From Streptomyces sp. NBC_00775 (lineage in GTDB: Bacteria; Actinomycetota; Actinomycetes; Streptomycetales; Streptomycetaceae): a stretch of 64,000 nucleotides of DNA. The notes beneath the pieces were generated by a model. That model saw only the letters and a list, made by a program, of their open reading frames with translations, did not search any database and had not been told where the DNA came from. The stretch spans positions 6,138,001 to 6,202,000 of the forward strand of contig NZ_CP108938.1 in NCBI RefSeq assembly GCF_036347135.1. The letters are read 5' to 3'. The position numbers and the translations under genes were made by a program. Shown here in pieces: positions 25,532 to 33,427 of the stretch; the first letter of the stretch is position 1; every line of letters starts with the position of its first letter.

Positions 25532-25687
25532 CTACCAGTAGTGGCGTCGGCCGCCGACCGCGTGGCCGAGGGAGCCGAAGAGGAACAGGACGACTCCGAT
25601 GAGGAGCAGGATGATCCCGATTGTCCACAGGATCCCGATGTTCAGGACGAATCCGACGACGAGCAGGATGATGCCAAGTGCGATCAC
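25532..25687 (-). CDS. DUF6131-like small membrane protein
   Basis: A 51-residue protein from GTG 25687, preceded by AAAGAAG. Two hydrophobic helices (VIALGIILLVVGFVLNIGI and TIGIILLLIGVVLFLFG) end in GHAVGGRRHYW. The GRRH(Y/W) tail and size match small streptomycete membrane proteins of the DUF6131 kind. Function unknown. It lies at the end of a minus-strand group with two paralogous helical proteins. Confidence 0.65.
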   Translation of the reverse strand: MIALGIILLVVGFVLNIGILWTIGIILLLIGVVLFLFGSLGHAVGGRRHYW

Positions 25688-25785
25688 GGCGTTCTTCTTT
25701 CTCTCCGGCCGGTGTGCCGGCCGCTGTGAGGCGGGATGCCGTTCACTTCCTGGACCCGTTGCGCCTCGCCTCACGGGTGTGTTTG

Positions 25786-26280
25786 TCAGGTGGTGAGCAG
25801 GCGGTTGAAGAACGAGCGATAGTGGCGCAGGGCCCTGCGCAGAGCTTCGGTGTCGACCTGCTCGCCTCGGCTCCACTGCTCTTCGAGGTTCTTCTTGTGC
25901 TCGTCGAACGTCGCGGCGAGCGTCTGCATGACCTTGGCGACCAGGTTGTCCGCGGCCTGTACCGCCTGGCGAGGATCGTCAACGAAGGCACCCTGGATGT
26001 TCTCCCACTCCTTACGGAAGCCTTCCTCGTCCTGCGATGTCAGCAGTTGCGGCATCTCGTCGGCGTCTGTGGTCCGTGCGCCCGCCGCCTCGTCCGCCGC
26101 GGGGTTGGCCCCGTCGCGGGACGCGAGGTCGTCGGCCGCATCCGTTCTGTCGTCGCCCTCGCTCGGGTAGACCGGGGGCGGTGGAGTGGTGTTCGACGTT
26201 GCGTCGGCCTTGCGGGGCTGTGCGAGGTCCTCTGTGGACAGCCCGCTGTCACGAGTGTGCGGTGTGTCGTCGCGTTGCAT
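25786..26280 (-). CDS. Helical-domain protein, paralogue of its neighbour
   Basis: A 164-residue soluble protein. The first 80 residues are acidic and disordered (SEGDDRTDAADDLASRDG). The C-terminal helical domain has FRKEWENIQGAFVDDPRQAV, QAADNLVAKVMQTLA and EALRRALRHYRSFFNRLL. The same domain, with the same W..(I/V)Q..FVD.P..AV..AD.LV...M and HYR..F..LL pattern, occurs in the adjacent membrane-anchored protein, so the two are paralogues. GGAGGAG precedes the ATG. Function unknown. Confidence 0.7.
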   Translation of the reverse strand: MQRDDTPHTRDSGLSTEDLAQPRKADATSNTTPPPPVYPSEGDDRTDAADDLASRDGANPAADEAAGARTTDADEMPQLLTSQDEEGFRKEWENIQGAFVDDPRQAVQAADNLVAKVMQTLAATFDEHKKNLEEQWSRGEQVDTEALRRALRHYRSFFNRLLTT

Positions 26281-26319
26281 GTCTCCTCCGTGTCCGGTTC
26301 GGTCCCGGCTGCCCGAAGG

Positions 26320-26877
26320 TCAGGCCGGGGCGTGGCGGGTCTGGCCGCCGTCGGAGAGAAGTTCGTCGAACAGCGCCCGGTAGTGCACCATGGCGCCGCG
26401 CAGTTGCTCGGTGGTGGCCTTGTGACTCGCGCTGAGTGTGTCGATCTCATGGGCGGCTCGGTAGTGCTCGAGGGTGCGGCCGTGCTCGACGGAGAGATCC
26501 TTGAGCTGCTGGTCGTAGCTTTCGGTGGGGTAGCCGCGGTCCTGCATCAGGGAGGTCACCAGATGGTCCGCGTCGTGTACGGCGTCCTCGGGCCGGTCCA
26601 CGAACTCGTGCTGCACGTGGTCCCAGTCCAGTGAGTAGCGCTCGCGGAGACGGTCGGGCAGAGGCTTGATGTCGAGTTTGTCGTGCCGTTTCTCGCGTGC
26701 GCTGAGCTCCTGCTCGGCGGCGAGCCTGCTGTCGGCGCCGTCGACGGTCCGTTCGTACTCGGGGCCGAAGCGCTGGCGCAGAGCCCGGTGTCGCAGGAAA
26801 AGAGCCAGGGCCGCGGCAATCAGCACGACGACCACTGCGACGGGAATGACGATCGCCAAAAGCATGCCGGTAGACAT
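26320..26877 (-). CDS. Membrane-anchored helical-domain protein
   Basis: A 185-residue protein with one N-terminal membrane helix (about 5-27, LLAIVIPVAVVVVLIAAALALFL), a charged segment and the helical domain shared with the gene 40 bp downstream: LDWDHVQHEFVDRPEDAVHDADHLVTSLM, then LRGAMVHYRALFDELL. GAGGAGGT precedes the ATG. One paralogue is anchored and one soluble, which suggests they interact. Transcribed in the same direction as the STAS-ANTAR gene upstream. Confidence 0.72.
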   Translation of the reverse strand: MSTGMLLAIVIPVAVVVVLIAAALALFLRHRALRQRFGPEYERTVDGADSRLAAEQELSAREKRHDKLDIKPLPDRLRERYSLDWDHVQHEFVDRPEDAVHDADHLVTSLMQDRGYPTESYDQQLKDLSVEHGRTLEHYRAAHEIDTLSASHKATTEQLRGAMVHYRALFDELLSDGGQTRHAPA

Positions 26878-27045
26878 CTGACCGACCTCCTCATGGATGG
26901 GCGATATCCGCTGTGTTCCCCATTTGTGTTAATTGGTGCTTCACAGTCGGGCTTTGGGCCTCCTCCCTGCGGCAGGCGCCGACGCATGAGATCCGGAACG
27001 CAAGCCCGGCTTCAGCATCGGACTCTCAAGACCGACCCCAGCAGC

Positions 27046-27768
27046 TCAGCCAGCGAATGCCGGTCCGCCGCCGGTGTTGCGTGTTCTGGCGACGGCTGCG
27101 GTGAGTTGCTGCTGGACCGGGTCGGGCAGGGGCGCGCCTTGGACGGTGGTGACGACGTCCTCGGCGAGGCGGTGCAGTTTCGAGTTGGTGTTCTGGGGCG
27201 CTGTGACCAGTACCTGCCACGCCTCGTCGGGGTTCAGACCGAAAGAGGCCATGAGGATGCCGCGTGCCAGGTCGATGTCCGGGTGGGTGCGCAGCGCGTG
27301 CCTCGGCTGGACGACTTCGGTCCGCAGGAGGTCGTCGTCGGTTTCTTCGCGCGGCGGCCCGGGCTTTCGGGCGGGCGGGTCAGCATGCTCGTGGGCGGGG
27401 GAGAAGAGGCTGTGGGTGTCGGTATAGGTCAGCAGTCGTTCGACGGCGGGGCTGGCCGTGGTGACGGTGACCGTCTTCCCCGCCGCGACTGCGTCGCGGC
27501 GAGCGGCCAGCAGCACGTTGAGTGCAGAGCAGTCCGCGAAGTGAATTTCGCTGAGGTCCAGGTCCACACCCTCGGCCGACCGCATGATTGCATCGCGCAG
27601 GGCGTGCCGGAGGCTCTGGCAGTTGTCGAGGCAGAACTCTCCGCTCACGGTGACGGTCACGCGGATCCCGGCCGGCTCTGCCTGCACCGGCAGCGCGCCG
27701 GTGGACGGCGGTGTGCGGTCGGCTTCGTCGCTGGTGAGCGGTGTGTCCGGGGACGGTAGCGTCGTCAT
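27046..27768 (-). CDS. STAS-ANTAR regulatory protein
   Basis: A 240-residue protein from ATG 27768 after GAGGAGG. The N-terminal STAS domain (about 30-130) has SGEFCLDNCQSLRHALRDAI and DLDLSEIHFADCSALNVLLAA, with Ser at the usual anti-anti-sigma phosphorylation position. The C-terminal ANTAR-type domain (about 150-225) has HPDIDLARGILMASFGLNPDEAWQVLV. ANTAR domains bind nascent RNA and act in antitermination; STAS domains respond to anti-sigma kinases. The combination is common in streptomycetes. No anti-sigma kinase is adjacent. Confidence 0.8.
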   Translation of the reverse strand: MTTLPSPDTPLTSDEADRTPPSTGALPVQAEPAGIRVTVTVSGEFCLDNCQSLRHALRDAIMRSAEGVDLDLSEIHFADCSALNVLLAARRDAVAAGKTVTVTTASPAVERLLTYTDTHSLFSPAHEHADPPARKPGPPREETDDDLLRTEVVQPRHALRTHPDIDLARGILMASFGLNPDEAWQVLVTAPQNTNSKLHRLAEDVVTTVQGAPLPDPVQQQLTAAVARTRNTGGGPAFAG

Positions 27769-27896
27769 GCTCGCCTCCTCCGGTCCTCCGGGTTGTTCTT
27801 CTCCAGGCTCAGCCGCCTCTGCGCGACACGTCAACCCCTACACGAACTTTTCTTCGTGTTTTTGGGTGCGCGAACGGGTGGTCGTAACATGGAGTC

Positions 27897-28247
27897 GTGA
27901 CGGAAGTTCATGGAGTGCCCGAGCCGCACACGGGGTGGACGTTTCTGACCAATCACGCGCGCGTGCTGGCCAGCATCGCCGACAACCACCACGCGCGGGT
28001 TCGCGATATCGCGGCGCGATGCCGGCTCACAGAACGGGCCGTCCAGAAGATCATCGCGGACCTGGAGCAGGACGGATACCTCTCCCACACCCGCCACGGC
28101 CGCTCCAATCTGTACAGGATCGACCCGGACAAGGTGCTGCGCCACCCGGCCGAGGAGGGCGTGACCGTGGCCTGCCTGCTGTCGATGCTGGCCAGGGACG
28201 AGGACGAACGCCACGGCGCCGGCGACCATGCCCGGCCCGGTTCGTGA
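27897..28247 (+). CDS. Winged-helix transcriptional regulator
   Basis: A 116-residue winged-helix DNA-binding protein: TNHARVLASIADNHHARVRDIAARCRLTERAVQKIIADLEQDGYLSHTR in pieces gives helix-turn-helix plus wing, followed by GRSNLYRIDPDKVLRHP. The short form resembles streptomycete MarR/ArsR-type single-domain regulators. It starts at GTG 27897 and diverges from the STAS-ANTAR gene, with an A+T-rich patch (TTTTCTTCGTGTTTTT) between them that should hold both promoters. Ligand unknown. Confidence 0.75.
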   Translation: MTEVHGVPEPHTGWTFLTNHARVLASIADNHHARVRDIAARCRLTERAVQKIIADLEQDGYLSHTRHGRSNLYRIDPDKVLRHPAEEGVTVACLLSMLARDEDERHGAGDHARPGS

Positions 28248-28314
28248 GGGGATGCGGTCTGCCGCGACCTACAAGTTCTGCCCGCCGGTCAGGGAACGAG
28301 CCGTCGGTTGGTTG

Positions 28315-28823
28315 TCCGACGACGAGGAGACCGTGATGGAACCTGTAGGCGTCTTCACCAAGGAAAACGGAGAGATGCTCCACCCCGCCAACGGCACACG
28401 GCGGTTCATCGAGCCGTACGAGGAGATTGACCTCCCGCCGGTCCGGCTCCACGACCTCCGCCACGGTGCCGCGACCCTCGCCCACGCGGCCGGGGCCGAC
28501 CTGAAGGACATCCAGGAGATGCTCGGCCACTCCTGATCACCATCACGGCCGACACGTACACGAGCCTGCTCCCCGAGGCCGACCTGGCGATCGCCGAGGC
28601 CGCAGCCCGGCTCGTACCGCGCGCCCGCGCCACCTCCGAAAACCCCGCCTCCGAAGCGGAGGCCGAGCCTGACGACGCGGAGCATCCTGGCCCGGAGTCC
28701 ATGCCGGATGATGCCGCGAAGATCAACTCTCCGTCCGCTCACGCACCGCTCACGCACCGCTCACGCACCGCTCACGCACCGCTCACGCAAACGGCCCCGG
28801 ACGAGGAGTCCGAGGCCGAATAG
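28315..28823 (+). pseudogene. Tyrosine integrase C-terminal remnant, frameshifted
   Basis: One frame encodes LPPVRLHDLRHGAATLAHAA and DLKDIQEMLGHS, then stops. The next frame continues with ITADTYTSLLPEADLAIAEAAARLVPR to a TAG at 28823. Together they restore the catalytic R (HDLRHG), H (LGHS) and Tyr (ADTYTS) of a tyrosine integrase, so a deletion near 28534 broke the gene. The N-terminal domains are absent. It ends 48 bp left of a tRNA-Arg att copy. Confidence 0.85.
28738..28792 (+). repeat. 11-bp tandem repeat
   Basis: CTCACGCACCG is repeated four times and followed by one degenerate unit, inside the tail of the integrase remnant. Replication slippage is the likely origin. Confidence 0.8.
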
Positions 28824-28870
28824 AGCGCCTCCCTGGGGGAGAAACCCCAGGTCAGCGATGTAACGCGTTG

Positions 28871-28912
28871 TGCCCCCGGCAGGATTCGAACCTGCGACAC
28901 CCGCTTGAGGAG
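28871..28912 (-). repeat. att-like copy of tRNA-Arg(CCT) 3' half
   Basis: Identical to the intact tRNA through the T-arm and most of the anticodon arm (CCCGCTTGAGGAG for CCCGCTTTAGGAG). It is followed by GTTCGATCAACGGGGCG and, further on, GTACGCCGTCGTTGATGTC, an end sequence also seen in altered form right of the 39195 copy. Confidence 0.85.
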
Positions 28913-29016
28913 TTCGATCAACGGGGCGTCGCTGCATGCCGTGGCGCAGGGTCTGAGGTCGCGGTGAACCGACTGGGGCTGCTGCTGTACGCCGTCGTTG
29001 ATGTCAGGTGTGGATG

Positions 29017-29241
29017 TCAGGCGGGCCGAGGCACGATGCTCACCGCGCGGTAGTCGTACCCGTCCTGCTTGAAGCCGGGGGCTTCCCATTCGAGCTCTAC
29101 TTGTTGTCCGGGCGAGAGGCTTCGGAAGCCGGTCATCTGGATGTTGGAGAAGTGACCAAAACACCTACCGGGGGTCTCCGGGCAGTCGAGTACGCCCCAC
29201 CCTTCCTCGTCGCGCCACTCACGGACGGTCGCAGTCACCAT
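29017..29241 (-). CDS. Cold-shock-domain-like small protein
   Basis: A 74-residue single OB-fold protein from ATG 29241: TATVREWRDEEGWGVLDCPE, then CFGHFSNIQMTGFRSLSPGQ and VELEWEAPGFKQDGYDYRAV. The GWGV.D and (G/D)CF.HFS.I patterns follow the RNP1/RNP2 positions of cold-shock proteins, although the aromatic content differs from canonical CspA, so nucleic-acid binding is likely but not certain. First intact gene right of the att copy at 28871. Confidence 0.7.
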   Translation of the reverse strand: MVTATVREWRDEEGWGVLDCPETPGRCFGHFSNIQMTGFRSLSPGQQVELEWEAPGFKQDGYDYRAVSIVPRPA

Positions 29242-29357
29242 GTGGGGCAGCCTACGGGCTGCTCGTGCCGAGTGAATCTCTCCGACATTCCCCGCTGTTC
29301 CCCGCCCGATCCGGTGCGGCTGTGGTGCGCGCATTCGTTGTCCATGTTCCGGGCCAC

Positions 29358-29609
29358 CTACCGCTTCTGCGCCCGGTAGCGCTTCATCAGCGCAGTGATC
29401 CGTGCGTGGTCCGCCGGGCCGTTGAGCTCGAGCACGAGATCGTCGGGACACAACTCGTAGAGATCGCCCCACCATCGTCGTCCTCGGTTGCCCCAGACCC
29501 AGTAACCACCCGGCATGCCCCGCCGGGCTTGGTCGTGGTCCTCCAGCGGACCCTTGAGCGCATTGACGGCGGCCGTCCCGACCCGGCGGCCCTTCGGTAC
29601 CCCTGCCAC
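29358..29609 (-). CDS. Conserved-looking small hypothetical protein
   Basis: An 83-residue basic protein from GTG 29609, preceded by GAGGGG at proper distance. It has an N-terminal helix with GTAAVNALKGPLEDHDQARR, a Trp/Gly-rich centre GGYWVWGNRGRRWWGDLYEL, and a C-terminal helix ARITALMKRYRAQ. No known family is claimed. Upstream and downstream genes run in the same direction. Confidence 0.6.
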   Translation of the reverse strand: MAGVPKGRRVGTAAVNALKGPLEDHDQARRGMPGGYWVWGNRGRRWWGDLYELCPDDLVLELNGPADHARITALMKRYRAQKR

Positions 29610-29643
29610 AAAACCCCTCGTGCATCGCTGATCGGCCGGGACC

Positions 29644-30804
29644 CTAGGGTGCGTGCTGCCAGGCGGGGAGCGAGGTGCGACGGTGCAGCGCGTCCGACAG
29701 CATGACGAGCTGCCGTACATCCGCGTCCAGGCCCTGCGCCTGCGGTACCGCCACGGCGACTGCGTTGTACGGCGCTTCCTCGCCCTCCGACTGGGCTTTG
29801 AGCGCGGCACACAACCGGTCCGCAAGGAGGTCGGCAGAGGACTCGGAGAGGTCCGTGACCGTCACCTCGGCCGGCCCGAGGTAGGGGCTGATGCGTACCA
29901 ACCCGTCGCGGCACTCGATGGCGCGGCGATAGTAGTGGCGGTCGACCGCGCGCGGCCGGCGCAGAAGGCTCCATGGCCTGGCGTGGTTGTGGTGGAGAGC
30001 GTCCTGCGGGTATGCCTCGTGCAGCAGGCTCCACAGCGGATGCAGGCGGTGGTACATGCGGCGTCGTTGTCGGCGCAGGCGCATGACCGAGAGACGGGCG
30101 CGGGCCGCCGGGTAGCCGGCTCCGATGAGGAACAGCGGGATCGCCACGGCGATGATGTGGCCGGAGATCTCGGTGACCGCCGGGGCGACCGCTCCTCCGT
30201 GCCAGCGGACCACGGTCAGTACCGCTCGGATCGCGCTCGCCGCGGCTATGCCTGAGAGGGCGGAGGCCATCAGCCACAGGCCGACGGACAGGGCGCGCTG
30301 TGACGCTCGCGCATAACGACAGGTCCAGCACAGGGCTGTGGCCAGGGCGTAGACCAGATACAGATCGGCCAGGAGATAGAAGGCCGCCAGGGCGGAGAGC
30401 CGCATGTTGACGCTGTCGTAGCTGCCGCCCGTGTCGTGCCCGGCGGCGGCGATCGTGGCCAGCGAGGTCCCCAGAAGAGTGAGTCCCAGGGGGAGCATTT
30501 CCCAACGGGCGCGTATGCGCCCTCTCCGCGGATCCGTCGCGGAGTACAGGTAGAAGCACATCAGCCAGAAGACCATCGCGAACGCGAAGGCGTTCTGCAC
30601 CAGCCGCGGCGCTCCGGGCCCGCCGACGGAGCGGATCACCTTCGCGGCGGGCGGCAGCGCGAGTCCGAAGGAAGCGGCCGCGCTCGCCAGACACAGGGTC
30701 ACGGCACGCAACGGAGCGTCATGCGGGGACGTCACGATCTGGCGGATCTTCCAGCCCAGGATCAGGACGAACACCGTACCGACGACGAGTGCCAGCGCGA
30801 TCAC
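29644..30804 (-). CDS. MAB_1171c-family membrane protein
   Basis: A 386-residue protein with seven predicted membrane helices in the first ~250 residues (for example VIALALVVGTVFVLILGW, FAFAMVFWLMCFYLY, HIIAVAIPLFLIGAGYP) and a cytoplasmic tail with RLHPLWSLLHEAYP and ISPYLGPAEVTVTDLSE. This is the layout of the MAB_1171c putative-transporter family. The GTG start overlaps the stop of the ImmA/IrrE gene (GTGA). In streptomycetes the trio XRE regulator / ImmA-IrrE / MAB_1171c recurs; its function is unknown. Confidence 0.8.
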   Translation of the reverse strand: MIALALVVGTVFVLILGWKIRQIVTSPHDAPLRAVTLCLASAAASFGLALPPAAKVIRSVGGPGAPRLVQNAFAFAMVFWLMCFYLYSATDPRRGRIRARWEMLPLGLTLLGTSLATIAAAGHDTGGSYDSVNMRLSALAAFYLLADLYLVYALATALCWTCRYARASQRALSVGLWLMASALSGIAAASAIRAVLTVVRWHGGAVAPAVTEISGHIIAVAIPLFLIGAGYPAARARLSVMRLRRQRRRMYHRLHPLWSLLHEAYPQDALHHNHARPWSLLRRPRAVDRHYYRRAIECRDGLVRISPYLGPAEVTVTDLSESSADLLADRLCAALKAQSEGEEAPYNAVAVAVPQAQGLDADVRQLVMLSDALHRRTSLPAWQHAP

Positions 30805-31316
30805 TGCCAGCCCTGCCGATCGCCGAGTGCGGACTGGACGCGATCGACCGACGGGGCCACGGACGAGGACGAGTCGACATAGTCCAGTACGGAGGCCCAT
30901 TCGAGGATGATGGTGGCGACCAACTCGGCCTCGCGTTCGTGCTCCTCGTCGTACGAGGTGCGCCAGAGAGTCTTCTTGGTGACCTCGACGGAGATGTCGG
31001 GCAGCAGCTGCTGCCAGATTTCGTTGCCGGACACCGTGCTCCGGTGGTCCGCCATGATGTGCCCGACCTCGTGCAGGATGATGTGGTCCTGGTGGACCTT
31101 GCTCGTCTCGCGCTGATAGAGGATGTAGTCCGCCGAGCCCGTCGCGATCCAGACGCCGAACGGGCCGGGGACGGGCAGCGGATGAGGCACGAGACGAATG
31201 GGCCGTCCGCGGCGCTCTCCCAGGCGCCGGCACAGTACGTCCACCCGCAACGGCGTCTCGATGCCGAGGGATTGAAGCTCCCGTCTGCAGCGCCGACGCA
31301 GCTTGCGCTCGTTCAA
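30801..31316 (-). CDS. ImmA/IrrE-family metallopeptidase
   Basis: A protein of about 171 residues. TTG 31316 is preferred because GAGAGGA lies at correct spacing; a GTG at 31364 is the alternative. The zinc protease motif HEVGHIMADH is clear, preceded by YILYQRETSKVHQDHIIL. ImmA/IrrE proteases typically cleave a cognate HTH repressor, and an XRE regulator is encoded directly upstream. A damage- or signal-responsive switch controlling the MAB_1171c gene, and perhaps the neighbouring toxin operon, is inferred. Confidence 0.8.
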   Translation of the reverse strand: MNERKLRRRCRRELQSLGIETPLRVDVLCRRLGERRGRPIRLVPHPLPVPGPFGVWIATGSADYILYQRETSKVHQDHIILHEVGHIMADHRSTVSGNEIWQQLLPDISVEVTKKTLWRTSYDEEHEREAELVATIILEWASVLDYVDSSSSVAPSVDRVQSALGDRQGWQ

Positions 31317-31531
31317 AACCGTCCTCTCGTATGTCTGACCTCCGCGCCGCCGATCGGGCAGCACGAGGTCAGGTGGGGGTAACCAGAGGGAATCTCAGGA
31401 CAGTTCACGGTTCCGCGTGGTTCACGGCCGTCCCGTGGTGCCCGTGATCAGCATCCGTGTCAGCGGCTGCTTCAGTGTGCGTTTTTACGTGTGTGTCGTC
31501 TACCTCACGTACGCGACCGGCGTCGCCCGGG

Positions 31532-31984
31532 TCATGGCGTGTCCTGCTGCTCCGCCTCCGCTTGTTCGAGGCGGTAGACGACATCGAGGAGGTCCATGAC
31601 CTGTTTGCGGCGCTCGGCGGAGAGCTGGCCCGCCCGCATCGCCATCAGCCTGACGTCGCCCTCCGGCGAGGAATCGGCCAGGCGCGCCTGGGCCTCGGCC
31701 AGCACATTCAGTTGTTCGGCGACACGGTTGCTCGTTTCCGTGTCGAGGAAGTAGGCAGTGGGCACGCCGAAGAAACCGGCCAGTGCTTCCAGGTGCTTGA
31801 GCGTCGGGTTGGACTTGATGCCTTTGCGCAGCTGCCAGATGTAGCTCTGGGAGATGGTGACGCCGGTGCCCCTGATGGCGGCCGCGACCTGCTCGTTGCT
31901 GTACTCGTGGCCCACGTCGGGCCGTACGTTCGCAAAGAGCTCGTTGAGCTTGTCCGCAAGACTGCGGTCCGCCCCGTCGGCCAT
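31532..31984 (-). CDS. XRE-family helix-turn-helix regulator
   Basis: A 150-residue regulator from ATG 31984, preceded by GGGGAGG. The HTH is in EYSNEQVAAAIRGTGVTISQSYIWQLRKGIKSNPTLKHLEALAGFFGVP, read in pieces, with a C-terminal helical dimerisation region rich in Ala/Glu. Probable repressor partner of the ImmA/IrrE protease. Direct repeats of ACTGTGGTGAA lie just upstream and are candidate operators, placed to control both this gene and the divergent StrR-like gene. Confidence 0.82.
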   Translation of the reverse strand: MADGADRSLADKLNELFANVRPDVGHEYSNEQVAAAIRGTGVTISQSYIWQLRKGIKSNPTLKHLEALAGFFGVPTAYFLDTETSNRVAEQLNVLAEAQARLADSSPEGDVRLMAMRAGQLSAERRKQVMDLLDVVYRLEQAEAEQQDTP

Positions 31985-32006
31985 GGGCGCCTCCCCGCGC
32001 TCTTCC

Positions 32007-32107
32007 ACTGTGGTGAATGGGGACAGAGTGTAGCGATGTCATACCAGTTGAACCAGGCCAACCTGTGGTCTAGGGTCTTGACGCACAACGATCTCAACTG
32101 TGGTGAA
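32007..32107. promoter_or_regulatory. Direct repeats ACTGTGGTGAA in divergent promoter
   Basis: ACTGTGGTGAA occurs at 32007-32017 and 32097-32107, 90 bp apart, with a third partial copy ACCTGTGGTCTA near 32061. They lie between the divergent XRE and StrR-like genes. TTGAAC and TTGACG -35-like hexamers occur nearby (about 32049 and 32079). Confidence 0.5.
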
Positions 32108-32197
32108 AGCCTGGACCGTTGAACTTTGTACCTGAGTCGACGGACGACCACCGGGCCGGAGCCATCGGTTGGCTCCACTCATGGGGGAGAGGATGCT

Positions 32198-33268
32198 GTG
32201 GTGTCGGTGACGGGGGAGATCGCTGAGGGAGCGGTCGATCCGGCAATACCGAAAGGAATCGGGGGAGTTCTCGACCGGGCAGTGGAGCGGGTGCCCATCC
32301 GTCTGCTGGCAGGCGTGAGTTCGCCCCGTACAACGGGCGCAGACGACCGGCACGCACGGGCGCTCGCCGAACTGGACGTACCCCTGCCGCCCGTCGTCGT
32401 GCACCGCCCGACGAAGCGGGTGCTCGACGGGGTCCACCGGATCAGGGCGGCGGAACTGCGGGGAGAGAGTGACGTCGAGGTCCGCTACTTCGACGGCGGC
32501 GAGGAGGAAGCCTTCCTGCTCGCTGTCCAGCTCAACTCGGCGCACGGCAAGCCGCTGTCGTTCGACGACAGGACCGCCGCCGCGCGGCGCATCATCGCCT
32601 CGCACCCGCACTGGTCGGACCGGCGCATCGCCTCGGTGACCTGCCTGTCGGCCAAGACCGTTGGGGTCCTCCGGGGGTGTTCGACCGGAGGCGGTCCGCA
32701 GTCGAACAAGCGGGTGGGTCTCGACGGCCGTGCACGACCGCTGCATCCGGCCGAAGGGCGCCTGCTCGCAGGCGAGTTACTTGCACAGGACCCAGACCTT
32801 TCCCTGCGCGAGCTCGCCCGGCGTGCGGGGATGTCCGTGGCGACGGCGAGCGACGTACGTCAACGCTTCCTGCAGGGCCGGGAGTTGTTGCCGCCCAGGC
32901 TGCGGGGTGGTGGACCGGCGGAGAGCGGTGGGCCCAAGCCTTGCGGTCAGGATGGCGACGACGGTTCGAGGGGCGCGGGCGCCCCCGGCGGTTTGAGCGG
33001 CACCGGCGGCACCGGCGGCTCCGGCGGCGCGGGCCGCGCCCAAAGCCCCGCCCTGCTCGAAAGCCTGCGCCGCGATCCCTCCGTACGGCACTCCGAATCG
33101 GGGCGCAGGATCCTTCAGCTGCTCAGCATTCACCCGACGGGCCCTTCTGGATGGCAGAAGTTCGTCCATGACGTCCCGGCCCACCGCGCCGATGTCGTCG
33201 CGCGTATCGCACGGGATTACGCGGAGGCGTGGCTCCATGTCGCGCGCGCACTGGAAAGCAATTCCTGA
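32198..33268 (+). CDS. ParB/StrR-like transcriptional regulator
   Basis: A 356-residue protein; GTG 32198 is chosen because GGAGAGGA precedes it. The ParB-like N-terminal domain has VPIRLLAGVSSPRTTGADDRHARALAE, PPVVVHRPTKRVLDGVHRIRAA and VQLNSAHGKPLSFDDRTAAARRI. Two HTH-like helices follow (SDRRIASVTCLSAKTVGVLR and LSLRELARRAGMSVATASDVRQR). A Gly-rich linker (about 255-300) leads to a C-terminal helical domain. This is the plan of StrR/NovG-type activators. Placed just before the Sdp-like operon, it may control it. Confidence 0.78.
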   Translation: MVSVTGEIAEGAVDPAIPKGIGGVLDRAVERVPIRLLAGVSSPRTTGADDRHARALAELDVPLPPVVVHRPTKRVLDGVHRIRAAELRGESDVEVRYFDGGEEEAFLLAVQLNSAHGKPLSFDDRTAAARRIIASHPHWSDRRIASVTCLSAKTVGVLRGCSTGGGPQSNKRVGLDGRARPLHPAEGRLLAGELLAQDPDLSLRELARRAGMSVATASDVRQRFLQGRELLPPRLRGGGPAESGGPKPCGQDGDDGSRGAGAPGGLSGTGGTGGSGGAGRAQSPALLESLRRDPSVRHSESGRRILQLLSIHPTGPSGWQKFVHDVPAHRADVVARIARDYAEAWLHVARALESNS

Positions 33269-33427
33269 CGGCGTTTGCAATAACCCCAGTGTCCCCAGCT
33301 CTGGTTGAGCATTCCTTGCCGTCGAAAAGCTGCCCGAATAGCCTCTGAATCGCTTGAGGATCCCTCAGCTCCCGTAAGCCCATGGGAATTCTGGGAAATC
33401 TCTTCAACGAACAGGGGAAGTTCCATC

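Noticed and set aside
28738..28792. CRISPR-like array
   Set aside because: Repeats of 11 bp without spacers are a simple tandem repeat; no cas genes are near.
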